From Roseomonas sp. AR75 (GTDB taxonomy: Bacteria > Pseudomonadota > Alphaproteobacteria > Acetobacterales > Acetobacteraceae): a DNA stretch of 64,000 nucleotides. A program made the translations under genes and the position numbers. The notes under the pieces were generated by a model that did not search any database, was not told the origin of the DNA, and worked only from the letters and a program-made list of their open reading frames with translations. The stretch is from assembly GCF_005222815.1 (NCBI RefSeq), contig NZ_STGB01000006.1, positions 496,001-560,000 on the forward strand, given 5' to 3'. Shown here piece by piece: positions 26,223-34,651 of the stretch. Every line of letters begins with the position of its first letter. The first letter of the stretch is position 1.

Positions 26223-26939
26223 ATGCAGCGCAAACTCGTGGCGGAGTGCCTTGGCACGCTCTGGCTCGTGCTCGGTGGCTGCGGCAGCGCCGTGCTGGCC
26301 GCGAAATTCCCGGAAGTCGGCATCGGCCTGGTCGGGGTCTCGCTGGCCTTCGGCCTGACGGTCCTGACCATGGCCTACGCCATCGGCCATGTGTCGGGCT
26401 GCCACCTCAACCCCGCGGTCACGCTGGGCCTGGTCGCGGCCGGTCGCTTCAGGGCCAGCGATGCGCCCGGCTACATCGGCGCGCAGGTGGTCGGCGCGAT
26501 CCTCGGGGCCCTGCTGCTCTACATCATCGCCTCCGGCGCCCCCGGCTTTACGGGCGGGCTGGCGGCGAACGGCTACGGCTCGGCTTCGCCGGGCCAGTAC
26601 GGCCTGTTTTCCGGCCTGGTCACCGAAGTGGTGATGACCTTCTTCTTCCTGTTCATCATCATCGGCTCGACGCACGGCAAGGCGCCCGCCGGCTTCGCGC
26701 CGATCGCCATCGGCCTCGGCCTCACGCTCATCCACCTGATCTCGATCCCGGTGACCAACACGAGCGTGAACCCGGCGCGCAGCACCGGCCCGGCGCTGTT
26801 CTCCGGCGGCACGGCCATTGCGCAGCTCTGGCTGTTCTGGCTGGCGCCGATCGCCGGCGCGGTGCTGGCCGGCCTCGCCGCGCGCTGGCTGCATGACGAG
26901 GCGCCGGGCGCGATCATCGAGGGCGACCGCGCGCGCTGA
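26223..26939 (+). CDS. aqpZ: Aquaporin Z
   Basis: 238 aa with six membrane helices. The two NPA loops are HLNPAVTLG and SVNPARSTGP. The pore selectivity residues match a water channel: His in the ISIPVTNTSVN region is replaced in part, but the Arg of NPARS is present and the N-terminal AECLGTLWLVLGGCGSAVL is close to AqpZ of enterobacteria. It should pass water across the inner membrane. The ATG at 26223 begins the conserved protein. A TTGACG at 26098-26103 is a possible -35 element but no good -10 follows. Confidence 0.94.
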   Translation: MQRKLVAECLGTLWLVLGGCGSAVLAAKFPEVGIGLVGVSLAFGLTVLTMAYAIGHVSGCHLNPAVTLGLVAAGRFRASDAPGYIGAQVVGAILGALLLYIIASGAPGFTGGLAANGYGSASPGQYGLFSGLVTEVVMTFFFLFIIIGSTHGKAPAGFAPIAIGLGLTLIHLISIPVTNTSVNPARSTGPALFSGGTAIAQLWLFWLAPIAGAVLAGLAARWLHDEAPGAIIEGDRAR

Positions 26940-26973
26940 CGGCGCGCCATCGACCAGCACGCTTCCGCGTGAC

Positions 26974-27004
26974 GCGGCGGGCACGCTCCGGCGTGACCCG
27001 CCGC
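26974..27004 (+). terminator. Hairpin after aqpZ
   Basis: GCGGCGGG (26974-26981) pairs with CCCGCCGC (26997-27004), continued inward by CACGC/GCGTG with one bulged A and a TCCG loop. A 13-bp stem 35 nt after the aqpZ stop. No T-run. Confidence 0.55.
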
Positions 27005-27095
27005 AATGGCGCTTTCCAATTGGGCGTCCCAGCAGGCTAGGCTGGCGGAACCGACACGTCCGGCCCGCGAAGGCCGGCGCATGGGGGACGCCAGG

Positions 27096-28610
27096 ATGTC
27101 GCGCACGCCGCTCTTCGCCGCGCTTCGCCACGCCGTGACCTTGGCGGCTGCGGCGCGGGCGCCCTCGGCGCCGCCGCTCGACGAGCTTGCCGATCCGGCA
27201 CGCTTCGGCCGTCGTCGCCTGCTCGGCGGCGCTGCGGTCGCGCTGCTTGCGCCTGCGCTCCCCGCCCGCGCGGAGATCCGCATCGCGCGGCGCGATGCGC
27301 GCATCGCGGTGGTGGGTGCGGGCCTCGCCGGCTTGGTCGCGGCGCATCACCTGGCCGAGGCCGGCGGCAACGTCACCCTCTACGAAGCGAATACCCGCAT
27401 CGGCGGGCGCATCCTCTCGGGCCGCGGCGTGGTGGGGGAGGGGACCGTCGTCGAACTCGGCGGCAGCTTCATCAATGGCGAGCATGCGGACATGCTGGCG
27501 CTTGCCCGCGAATTCGGCCTGCCGCTGGAGGATGGCGCGGCGGAGGCCGGCCCGCCGCTGCTCGGCACCTTCTTCTTCGCGGGCGCCCATCGCACGCTTG
27601 CCGAGATCGCCGCCGAATCTGCTGCCTTCCTGCCGCGGCTGGAGGCGATGCGCGCCCTGCCGGAGGCGGCGAAGGCCGAACTCGACCAGCGTTCCGCCGC
27701 CGCGCTGCTGGATGAGTTTGGCGTCTCCGGCTGGCTGCGCAGCCTGCTCGACATCGGCCTGACGCAGGAAATGGGGCTGGAGCCCGACCGCATGTCGGCG
27801 CTGTACCTCGTGGAGTATTTCGCGCCGGACCCCGCGCGGCCGCAGCGCGGCCTGTTCTCCTCCGACCAGCGCTTCCAGATCGAAGGCGGCAACGACCGGC
27901 TGCCGGCCGCCATCGCGGCGAAGGTCGGTGGCCGCATCCGCCCCGGCCACCGCCTGGTCGCGCTGCGCCGCCGCGGCAGCGGCTACGTCCTGAGCTTCGA
28001 CCGCGGCACGTCGCGCGAGGTGACCGCCGACATCGTCGTGCTGGCGCTGCCGGCGACGATCCTACGGAGCGTGCGCCTCGACATCGACGCGCCGCCGCTG
28101 ACCCGCCGCGCCATCGCGGAGCTGGGCTACGGCACGAACGCGAAGCTCTTCGCCGGGCTGACGGCGCGGCCCTGGCGCGCGCAGGGGCGCAGCGGCGAAT
28201 GCCTGAGCGACCTCGGCATGCAGACGGTGTGGGAGGATCACGGCCGCCCCGGCACCGGCGCCGGCGCAATGACGATCTTCGCCGGCGGTCGCGTTGGGGC
28301 GGGCTTCGGCCAGGGCCGCGCACCGGACCGCGCGCGGGCGGCAATCATGGCGGTGGACGCCGCGCTGCCCGGCGCGGCCGTCGCCTTCAACGGCCGCACC
28401 AGCCGGATGAACTGGCCCGGCAACCCCTATGTCGGCGGCAGCTATTCCTGCTTCGGGCCGGGGCAATGGATGGGCTTCGCCAACGCCTTCGATCCGGTGG
28501 ATCGCGTGATCTTCGCGGGCGAGCACACGGCGGAACACTCCGGCTACATGGACGGCGCCGCGCAGTCGGGGCGCGCCGCCGCGGAAGCGGTGGCGCGGGT
28601 GCTGGCGTGA
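27096..28610 (+). CDS. FAD-dependent amine oxidase-type oxidoreductase
   Basis: 504 aa. A Tat-like motif (FGRRRLLGGAAVALLAPALP, residues 38-57) precedes the FAD Rossmann motif VVGAGLAGLVAAHHLAEAG at residues 72-90. The middle GRILSGRG and VELGGSFINGEH match the flavin monoamine oxidase family, and the C-terminal VIFAGEHTAEHSGYMDGA is the second FAD-binding block. It is probably exported folded with bound FAD to oxidise an amine in the periplasm. GGGGA lies 8 nt before the ATG at 27096; an in-frame ATG at 27081 is the alternative start. Confidence 0.9.
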   Translation: MSRTPLFAALRHAVTLAAAARAPSAPPLDELADPARFGRRRLLGGAAVALLAPALPARAEIRIARRDARIAVVGAGLAGLVAAHHLAEAGGNVTLYEANTRIGGRILSGRGVVGEGTVVELGGSFINGEHADMLALAREFGLPLEDGAAEAGPPLLGTFFFAGAHRTLAEIAAESAAFLPRLEAMRALPEAAKAELDQRSAAALLDEFGVSGWLRSLLDIGLTQEMGLEPDRMSALYLVEYFAPDPARPQRGLFSSDQRFQIEGGNDRLPAAIAAKVGGRIRPGHRLVALRRRGSGYVLSFDRGTSREVTADIVVLALPATILRSVRLDIDAPPLTRRAIAELGYGTNAKLFAGLTARPWRAQGRSGECLSDLGMQTVWEDHGRPGTGAGAMTIFAGGRVGAGFGQGRAPDRARAAIMAVDAALPGAAVAFNGRTSRMNWPGNPYVGGSYSCFGPGQWMGFANAFDPVDRVIFAGEHTAEHSGYMDGAAQSGRAAAEAVARVLA

Positions 28611-28619
28611 CTGCTGCCT

Positions 28620-29597
28620 TCACTCCACCTTGGCGCCGGAAATCTGCACCAGGCGCTGCCAGCGCGGCGTCTCGTCGCGGATGAGCTGGACGGCGGCGGC
28701 GGGCGTCTCGCTGACAACGGCGTCGTAGCCGAAGGGGCGCAAGGCCGCGACGAAATCGGGCGCGCTGCCGACGCGGCGGATCGCGGCGTGCAGCCGCACC
28801 ACCTCGACCTCCGGCGTCGCGGCCGGCAACATGATCGCGTTCCAGGAGCGGATGTCGAAGCCCTCGAGGCCCGGCGTCTCGGCGAAGGCGGGCACGTCCG
28901 GCAGCAGCGCCATGCGCCGGCCGGAGGTCGCACCAAGAAGCTTCACGCGGCCCGCGGTGGCCTGCGGGATCAGCGTGGCGGGCAGGTCGGCGCTGCCCTC
29001 GATCGTGCCGGCGATCAGGTCCGTCGCCGCCTGCGCGCCGCCGCGATACGGCACCAGCGTGAGGTCCGCGCGCGACTGCGCCACCAGCGCCGACATCGCG
29101 AGATGCGTCACCGTGCCCGCGCCGGCATGCGCCACGCGGAAGCCGCCGGGATTGGCGCGCGCCCAGTCCAGCAGCGCCGCCAGGCTGGTCCAGCCGCGCT
29201 GCTGCGCGATCTGCGCATTCGCCGCCAGCAGCACCGCGCTGTCGGTGATCTGGGTGACCGCGCGCAGGTCGCGCGCCACGTCGAAGGGCATCGAGGGCTG
29301 CAGGAAGGGCGCGGCGCAGAGCGTGGCGGCGCCGATGATGCCGATGGTCGTGCCGTCCGCCGGCGCCTTGGCGACGGCATCCGCGCCGATCAGCCCGCCG
29401 CCGCCGCTGCGGTTCTCCACGATCACCTGCTGGTCCAGCACCGGCATCAGCCGGTCCGCCAGAGCGCGCCCCATGCTGTCCACGCCGCCGCCGGGAGGGA
29501 AGGGCACGACGATGCGCAGCGGGCGGCGCTGCTGCTGCGCCAGCGCGGGTGTCGCGAGGGTGGCGAGCAGCAGCGTGCGGCGGGCAAGGCGGGGCAT
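28620..29597 (-). CDS. Bug-family (tripartite tricarboxylate transporter) periplasmic binding protein
   Basis: 325 aa. Signal peptide MPRLARRTLLLATLATPALA, then PLRIVVPFPPGGGVDSMGR and the ENRSGGGGLIGADAVAKAP block typical of Bug proteins. GGAGAAG precedes the ATG at 29597; longer in-frame extensions have no ribosome site and no signal peptide. It is convergent with the amine oxidase and 61 nt downstream of an amidohydrolase, on the same strand, which may point to a nitrogen-containing ligand. No membrane components of the transporter are present. Confidence 0.93.
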   Translation of the reverse strand: MPRLARRTLLLATLATPALAQQQRRPLRIVVPFPPGGGVDSMGRALADRLMPVLDQQVIVENRSGGGGLIGADAVAKAPADGTTIGIIGAATLCAAPFLQPSMPFDVARDLRAVTQITDSAVLLAANAQIAQQRGWTSLAALLDWARANPGGFRVAHAGAGTVTHLAMSALVAQSRADLTLVPYRGGAQAATDLIAGTIEGSADLPATLIPQATAGRVKLLGATSGRRMALLPDVPAFAETPGLEGFDIRSWNAIMLPAATPEVEVVRLHAAIRRVGSAPDFVAALRPFGYDAVVSETPAAAVQLIRDETPRWQRLVQISGAKVE

Positions 29598-29658
29598 CGG
29601 GTTCTTCTCCGGCAGTTGTCCGCCCCAGCCTAGGCTGGGCCCGGCCGGATCGGAAAGC

Positions 29659-31041
29659 TCAACCGAAGGGACCGCGCGCGGCGATGCCGGCGGGGATGGC
29701 GCCGCGCCGCGCCGCTTCCTCCCACACCCGCGTGATGGCGGCGCGCCCGCGGCGCGTGACGCTGGCGGCATCGGCCGTCATCACTTGGCCGCCGCGCAGC
29801 AGCATGCGCCCCTCCACCATCGACAGCACCAGGTCCGCCGCGCTGCCATTGGTGATCAGCGCCTTCAACGGATCCCACACCGGCTGGTAGCGCGAGGAGG
29901 AGAGGTCGAACATCACCAGGTCCGCGCGCTGGCCCTTCGCGATCAGGCCGAGATCGTCGCGCTGCAGCGCCAGCGCCGAATCGCGCGTCGCCGCGCGCAG
30001 GATGCGCGGTGCGGCCAGGCCATGCGGCGCGCCCGACTGCACCTTTGCGAAGATCGATGCCGTGCGGATCTCGTGCAGCATGTCGAGCGTCACGCCATCC
30101 GTGCCGATCCCCAGGCGCAGCCCCGCCTTCTCCATCCGCGCCAGCGGCACGAATCGGCCGGAGCGCGCGAAGGCGAGCGGGCAGGAGGCCAGCGCGGCGC
30201 CTTCCTGCGCGATGGTCGAGAACTCCTCGTCCGTCGCGAACATCCCATGCGCCAGCACCACGCCCGGCCGCAGCAGCCCGAGGTCGCGCAGATGGTCGAT
30301 GGAGCCCTTGCCGTATTGCTCCTTCACGCGGGCGATCTCGATGAGGTTCTGCGCGGCGTGGATGGAGACGATGGTCTGCCGTGCCCGCGCCGCTTCGTTG
30401 ATGCGGCGCAGCAGTTCCGGCGTGTTGGAATCCGGGCCGTGCGGGCCGAAGCCCACGCGCGTGACGCCGCGCGGGCCCTCGTCGAAGCGGTCGAACAGCG
30501 CGAGCGTCGCCTCGAAGCCCGTTTCGCGCGCCGTCGTGTAGGTCGCCTTGCCGTCCGCGGTCATGCCGACCGTCTCGCTGAAGGTGTAGGGGCAGGACCA
30601 GGAGCGCAGGCCGAGCCGCTTCGCGCGTTCGATGAACGGCCACTGCGCCACGCGATACACGTCCAGCAGGCCGGTCATGCCGCAGCGCAGCCCTTCCAGC
30701 AGCGCCATCTCCGCGGCGTCGCCGATCTCCTCCTCCGTCATCACCGCCGCCGCGACGTCGCCGAGCGGCATCAGCAGGGAGAAGACGATGTGGCCCGGCA
30801 GGTCGCCCGGCGCGATGTCGTCCGCCAGGCCCCGGAACAGCGGCCCCGACAGTGCGTGGTTGTGCAGGTTGATCAGGCCGGGCAGCAGAAGCGCATCCGG
30901 TGCGGCGATGCGCTCGGCATCGAGCGTCGGACGTTCGGTGACGACATCGGCAATGGCGCCGTCGCGCACGATCACATGCACGCCGCGGCGCAAGCCATGC
31001 TCCGCGTCCCACACCCAGCCCGGCTCGATCACCAGCGTCAC
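29659..31041 (-). CDS. Metal-dependent amidohydrolase (cytosine deaminase/SsnA-like)
   Basis: 460 aa. Metal-binding residues of the amidohydrolase superfamily are visible: His60 and His62 in LINLHNHALSG, a His in IVSIHAAQN, another in VLAHGMFA, and the Asp in GIGTDGVTLDML. It belongs to the group that includes guanine, cytosine and triazine (TrzN/AtzB) hydrolases. Its GTG start overlaps the stop of the AEC transporter, so it is translated with it. The substrate is probably a heterocyclic or N-containing compound moved by that transporter or bound by the downstream Bug protein; this is inferred. Confidence 0.92.
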   Translation of the reverse strand: MTLVIEPGWVWDAEHGLRRGVHVIVRDGAIADVVTERPTLDAERIAAPDALLLPGLINLHNHALSGPLFRGLADDIAPGDLPGHIVFSLLMPLGDVAAAVMTEEEIGDAAEMALLEGLRCGMTGLLDVYRVAQWPFIERAKRLGLRSWSCPYTFSETVGMTADGKATYTTARETGFEATLALFDRFDEGPRGVTRVGFGPHGPDSNTPELLRRINEAARARQTIVSIHAAQNLIEIARVKEQYGKGSIDHLRDLGLLRPGVVLAHGMFATDEEFSTIAQEGAALASCPLAFARSGRFVPLARMEKAGLRLGIGTDGVTLDMLHEIRTASIFAKVQSGAPHGLAAPRILRAATRDSALALQRDDLGLIAKGQRADLVMFDLSSSRYQPVWDPLKALITNGSAADLVLSMVEGRMLLRGGQVMTADAASVTRRGRAAITRVWEEAARRGAIPAGIAARGPFG

Positions 31042-31970
31042 GGCAGCGTCCCCCGGAAATGCGCGATCAGCGCGGAGATGGTCAGCACGGACAACGCGGT
31101 GGAGACCACCACGGCGCTGCCGGAGCGGTCGGCGCCGGTGGCGTAGCGGCGCGCCAGGATGAAGGCGTTGGCGCCGGTGGGCAGCGCCGCCATCGTGACC
31201 GCGACCGCCATGTCGATCGGCGCGAGGCCGAGCAGCAGGCCCGCCGCGAAGACCAGCGCCGGCAGCACGAAGAGCTTGGCGATGACGATGGCCGCTGTCT
31301 CCTTCAAGACCGCGCTGGCCGCGATGCCGGCGAGTCCGCCGCCGAGGCAGAACAGCGCCATCGGCGGCGCGGCGCCGCCGAGGAAATCGAGCGTGCGCCG
31401 CAGCACCGGCGGAACGGGCAGCCCAAGCAGGTTCCAGGCGAGCGCGGCGAAGACGGCCAGCACCACGGGATTGCGTGCCATGCCCAGCAGCGTCGCCTTC
31501 ACCAGCCGGCGCCAGGGCGCGGTGGCGTTCAGCCCGACCTCGATCATCATCGTCGCCATGCCCAGCACGATGACGGTCTGCAGGCCGAGGATCGCCAGCA
31601 TCGGCGGCACGCCGGCCTGTCCGTATGCCGAGAGGATGATCGGCACGCCCATCATCACGGAATTGCCGAACACGCAGGACAGTCCGAACACCGCGGCTTC
31701 CGCCATCGTCAGCTTCAGCATGCGCTGTGCGAGCGGGATCAGCGCGAAGAAGAAGACGACGGAGACGCCGAGCAGCGCCACCGCCGCGCCGCCGCCGCCC
31801 TCATGCGGCCTTGTGCCGCCGGAGAACAGCAGCGCGGGCGCGGCGAGGCCGAAGACGAAGAGCGTCATGCCCTTGAATGCCGCGTCGTCCAGGATCTTCC
31901 GCCAGGCCGCGACGTAACCGAGCGCGATCAGCGCGAAGACCGGCGTGACGATCTCGAGGAGTTCGGTCAT
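31038..31970 (-). CDS. AEC family transporter (auxin/malonate efflux carrier type)
   Basis: 310 aa with about ten membrane helices. The N-terminal half (VTPVFALIALGYVAAWRKIL) and the central VFGNSVMMGVPIILSAYG with its conserved Asn-Pro region are characteristic of AEC carriers, which move malonate, auxin or related weak acids. The C-terminal half repeats the pattern (LPTGANAFILARRY). ATG start without a strong ribosome site. It is first in a two-gene unit with the amidohydrolase. A REP repeat lies upstream. Confidence 0.93.
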   Translation of the reverse strand: MTELLEIVTPVFALIALGYVAAWRKILDDAAFKGMTLFVFGLAAPALLFSGGTRPHEGGGGAAVALLGVSVVFFFALIPLAQRMLKLTMAEAAVFGLSCVFGNSVMMGVPIILSAYGQAGVPPMLAILGLQTVIVLGMATMMIEVGLNATAPWRRLVKATLLGMARNPVVLAVFAALAWNLLGLPVPPVLRRTLDFLGGAAPPMALFCLGGGLAGIAASAVLKETAAIVIAKLFVLPALVFAAGLLLGLAPIDMAVAVTMAALPTGANAFILARRYATGADRSGSAVVVSTALSVLTISALIAHFRGTLP

Positions 31971-31984
31971 GGGGTGATGAAAAG

Positions 31985-32027
31985 TCCTCTCCACCCGAAG
32001 GGGGGAGAGGGTTGGGTGAGGGGGGCG
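31985..32027. repeat. REP-type intergenic palindrome
   Basis: CCTCTCC-ACCCG-AAGG-GGGAGAGG followed by GTTGGGTGAGGGGGG. Nearly identical to the copy at 9007-9049, in the 103-bp gap between the gmk stop and the AEC start. Confidence 0.75.
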
Positions 32028-32073
32028 TGCCGATGGGGCGTCGCCGCTTGAACGAAAGGCCCCCCGAACCCGC

Positions 32074-32706
32074 TCACCGCGCCAGCAACCCCTCCACGAA
32101 CCCCGGCACCCAGGGCTGCCGCGCGCGCGTGCTGCGGGAGGCGTGCAGGATCGCGCGCACCTCCGCGACCGTCCGGTCGAAGTCACGGTTCACCAGCACA
32201 TGGTCGAAATCGGCCCAATGCGCGATCTCCGTGCGGGCGATGTCGAGCCGCCGCGCGATCTCCGCCTCGCTCTCCTGCGCACGCCCGCGCAGCCGTCGTT
32301 CCAGCTCCGCCAGGGAAGGCGGCAGCAGATGGATGCCGACCACGTCGCCGGGGAGCCTTTCGCGCAACTGCCGATGGCCTTGCCACTCGATGTCGAACAG
32401 CACGTCGCGGCCTTCCGCCAGCGCCTGCTCCACCGGGCCGCGCGGCGTGCCGTAGGACCGATCGAGGAAGCGCGCGTATTCCAACAGCTCGCCGCGCTCC
32501 ACCATCGCGTCGAACTCCGCTTCCGAGCGGAAGAAATAATGCACGCCGTCCAGCTCACCGGGCCGCCGAGCGCGCGTCGTCGCGCTGATCGACAGCGACA
32601 GGTCTGGCTCCATCTCCAGCAGCGCGCGCGACACGCTGGTCTTGCCGACGCCCGGCGCCGAGGACAGCACCAGGCACACGCCGCGACGCTGCATCGCGCT
32701 GCTCAC
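32074..32706 (-). CDS. gmk: Guanylate kinase
   Basis: 210 aa from a GTG that overlaps the yicC stop by 3 nt. The P-loop at about residues 15-23 reads SSAPGVGKT, a variant of the usual GPSGAGKS. Downstream are SLSISATTRARRPGELDG with the GMP-binding Arg and Tyr residues, and DVLFDIEWQGHRQLRE. It converts GMP to GDP with ATP. An ATG 12 nt further in (32694) is an alternative start; the GTG is preferred because it couples to yicC. End of the gmk-side of the conserved backbone. Confidence 0.93.
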   Translation of the reverse strand: MSSAMQRRGVCLVLSSAPGVGKTSVSRALLEMEPDLSLSISATTRARRPGELDGVHYFFRSEAEFDAMVERGELLEYARFLDRSYGTPRGPVEQALAEGRDVLFDIEWQGHRQLRERLPGDVVGIHLLPPSLAELERRLRGRAQESEAEIARRLDIARTEIAHWADFDHVLVNRDFDRTVAEVRAILHASRSTRARQPWVPGFVEGLLAR

Positions 32707-33605
32707 TCGACGTTTGCCGACTGCTCGCGCAGCCGCTCGATTGCGGCCTTCAGCTCCAGCCCCAGCCGCGTCAGCCCGACGCTCGCGCTTTTCGAGCACA
32801 GCGTGTTGGCCTCGCGCACGAATTCCTGCGTCAGGAACTCCAGCTTGCGCCCCACCGCATCGCCGGCGCCGAGCAGCCGCCGCGCCTCCGCGACATGCGC
32901 GGCCAGCCGGTCCAGCTCCTCCCGCACATCGGAGCGTTGCGCCAGCAGCGCCACTTCCTGCGCCAGGCGTTCCTCCGGGATGCGTGCGCGCACCTCGCCT
33001 TCACCCAGGATCTTCGCGAGATTCTCCATCAGGCGCTGGCGCTGCGCCTCCGGCTGATTCGCGGCCTCGCCGGCGGCCTGCACGCGCAGCGCCTCGATCT
33101 CGTCCAGCAGCACGCCGAGAATTTTCGCGAGTTGCGCGCCTTCCCGCGCGCGGGACGCCGCCAGCGCGGCCAGCGCGGTGTCGAAGGCGGCGAGCATGGT
33201 CGCGCGCTTCGCCTCCTCCACCGCCTCGTCCGGCTCGGCGATCTCGGCGCGCAGCACGCCGGGCAGGGCCAGGATCGCCTCGGCGCGCGGTGGCGGCGCG
33301 CCGAGGCGCTGGGCGACCGCCTGCGCCAGGGCGATGGCCTGGTCCAGCGCGGCCGGATCGGGGGTGAGGCGCGGCGCGCGTTCCTCGCGCTTCAGCGTCA
33401 GCGTGGCGGAGACATTGCCGCGCTTCAGCCGCTTGCCCGCGGCCTCCCGCAGCGGCGCTTCCAGCGCGTCCAGACCGTTCGGCACGCGCAGCCGCAGGTC
33501 CAGCCCCCGCCCGTTGACGCTCCGCACCTCCCAGACGAAGGAGGTGCCGTCCGGCAGCGTGCCGCTTTCGCGGGCGAAGCCGGTCATGGAGGCGAGCGTG
33601 CTCAT
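32703..33605 (-). CDS. yicC: YicC/YloC family endoribonuclease
   Basis: 300 aa. The N-terminal LASMTGFARESG and WEVRSVNGRGLDLRLRVP are the YicC signature. The C-terminal DUF1732 half ends with KLEFLTQEFVREANTLCSKS, where the conserved Glu residues sit. YicC proteins are endoribonucleases that affect RNA decay. The gene is paired with gmk by a 4-nt overlap, the usual alphaproteobacterial arrangement. ATG start. It is separated from mltG, its usual partner, by the SDR, repeat and DMT genes. Confidence 0.95.
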   Translation of the reverse strand: MSTLASMTGFARESGTLPDGTSFVWEVRSVNGRGLDLRLRVPNGLDALEAPLREAAGKRLKRGNVSATLTLKREERAPRLTPDPAALDQAIALAQAVAQRLGAPPPRAEAILALPGVLRAEIAEPDEAVEEAKRATMLAAFDTALAALAASRAREGAQLAKILGVLLDEIEALRVQAAGEAANQPEAQRQRLMENLAKILGEGEVRARIPEERLAQEVALLAQRSDVREELDRLAAHVAEARRLLGAGDAVGRKLEFLTQEFVREANTLCSKSASVGLTRLGLELKAAIERLREQSANVE

Positions 33606-33642
33606 GCGCGGGTTGTCCTCCGAGGCGGGCAGGAGGGCAAGC

Positions 33643-34428
33643 GTGGCAGCGTGGCCGTGGACCGATGTGGCGATCACCGGGGCGTCGTCCGGCCTGGGCC
33701 GGGCCTTGGCGGAGACCTGCGCCGCGCCGGGCGTCACCCTGCATCTTTCCGGCCGCGACGCGGCGCGGCTGGCGGCGGCCGCCGATACCTGCCGGGCGCG
33801 CGGCGCGACGGTGCGGGACGCCGTGCTGGACGTCACCGACGCCGCCGCCACCGAGGCCTGGCTCCGCGCCTGCGGACGGCTCGACCTGGTGATCGCCAAT
33901 GCCGGCATCTCCGGCGGCACCGGCGGCGTGACGGAGCCCGCGGCGCAGGCGCAGCGGATCTTCGCCACCAACGTCACGGGCGTGCTGAACACCGCGCTGC
34001 CGGCGATCGAGGCCATGGCCGCCCAGCCTGCCGGCGCCGACGGCGTGCGCGGGAGGGTCGCCGTGATCGCCTCCATCGCCGCCTTCGTCGCCGCGCCCGG
34101 CGCGCCGGCCTATTGCGCCTCCAAATCCGCGGTGCAGCGCTGGGCGGAGGCGCTGGACGGCGCGGAACGCCTGCGCGGCGTGCGCCTGCACGCGGTCTGC
34201 CCCGGCTACATCCGCACGCCGATGACGGCGAAGAACGACTTCCCCATGCCGTTCCTGATGGATGCGGAGGAGGCCGCGCGCCGCACGCTGCGCGGCATCG
34301 CCCGCGGCCGCCTCCGCGTGGCCTACCCGCTGCCGCTCTACCTGGCGGCGCGACTCGTCGGCGCGCTGCCGCCGGGGCTGCGGAACGCGCTGTTCAGCGG
34401 GGTGCCGGCGAAGCGCGTGGCGGAGTGA
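33643..34428 (+). CDS. Short-chain dehydrogenase/reductase
   Basis: 261 aa from a GTG with AGGAGG 6 nt upstream. The cofactor motif TGASSGLGRAL, the NAG motif (IANAGISGG) and the catalytic Ser144-Tyr157-Lys161 (APAYCASKSAV) are all in place. Substrate unknown. It lies opposite to yicC, 37 bp from its start, and is on the opposite strand to the neighbouring backbone genes, so it is probably an insertion in the conserved cluster. Confidence 0.9.
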   Translation: MAAWPWTDVAITGASSGLGRALAETCAAPGVTLHLSGRDAARLAAAADTCRARGATVRDAVLDVTDAAATEAWLRACGRLDLVIANAGISGGTGGVTEPAAQAQRIFATNVTGVLNTALPAIEAMAAQPAGADGVRGRVAVIASIAAFVAAPGAPAYCASKSAVQRWAEALDGAERLRGVRLHAVCPGYIRTPMTAKNDFPMPFLMDAEEAARRTLRGIARGRLRVAYPLPLYLAARLVGALPPGLRNALFSGVPAKRVAE

Positions 34429-34436
34429 GCGGGAGC

Positions 34437-34646
34437 GGGGAGGGCGCTGCCCTCCCCGAGCCCCACCCGCCAGGAGCCTGAGGCTCCTGGACCTGCCTTC
34501 AATGGGTTGGAGAGGGAGGGGGCGGGCACGCGCTCAGGGCCATGCGGTCGTGCGGCCCCCTCCCTCTCCAACCCATGAACTCAAGGGTTCCAAGGGGCCA
34601 CTGCCCCTTGGTGGGGAGGGTCCGGGAGGGGCAAGGCCCCTCCCGC
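34437..34646. repeat. Complex structured repeat with a 22-bp perfect inverted repeat
   Basis: The gap between the SDR and DMT genes holds at least five hairpins. The largest is ATGGGTTGGAGAGGGAGGGG.. (34502-34523) with its perfect reverse complement at 34555-34576, 31 nt apart. Flanking stems are GGGGAGGGC/GCCCTCCCC, CAGGAGCC/GGCTCCTG (34481-34499), CCAAGGGGC/GCCCCTTGG and GGGAGGGGC/GCCCCTCCC. The layout suggests a mobile palindromic element; no protein is encoded. Confidence 0.75.
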
Positions 34647-34651
34647 CACAG

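Noticed and set aside
34437..34646. Possible short CDS across the multi-hairpin region
   Set aside because: Open frames there come from GC-rich palindromes, have no ribosome site and no similarity to a known protein.
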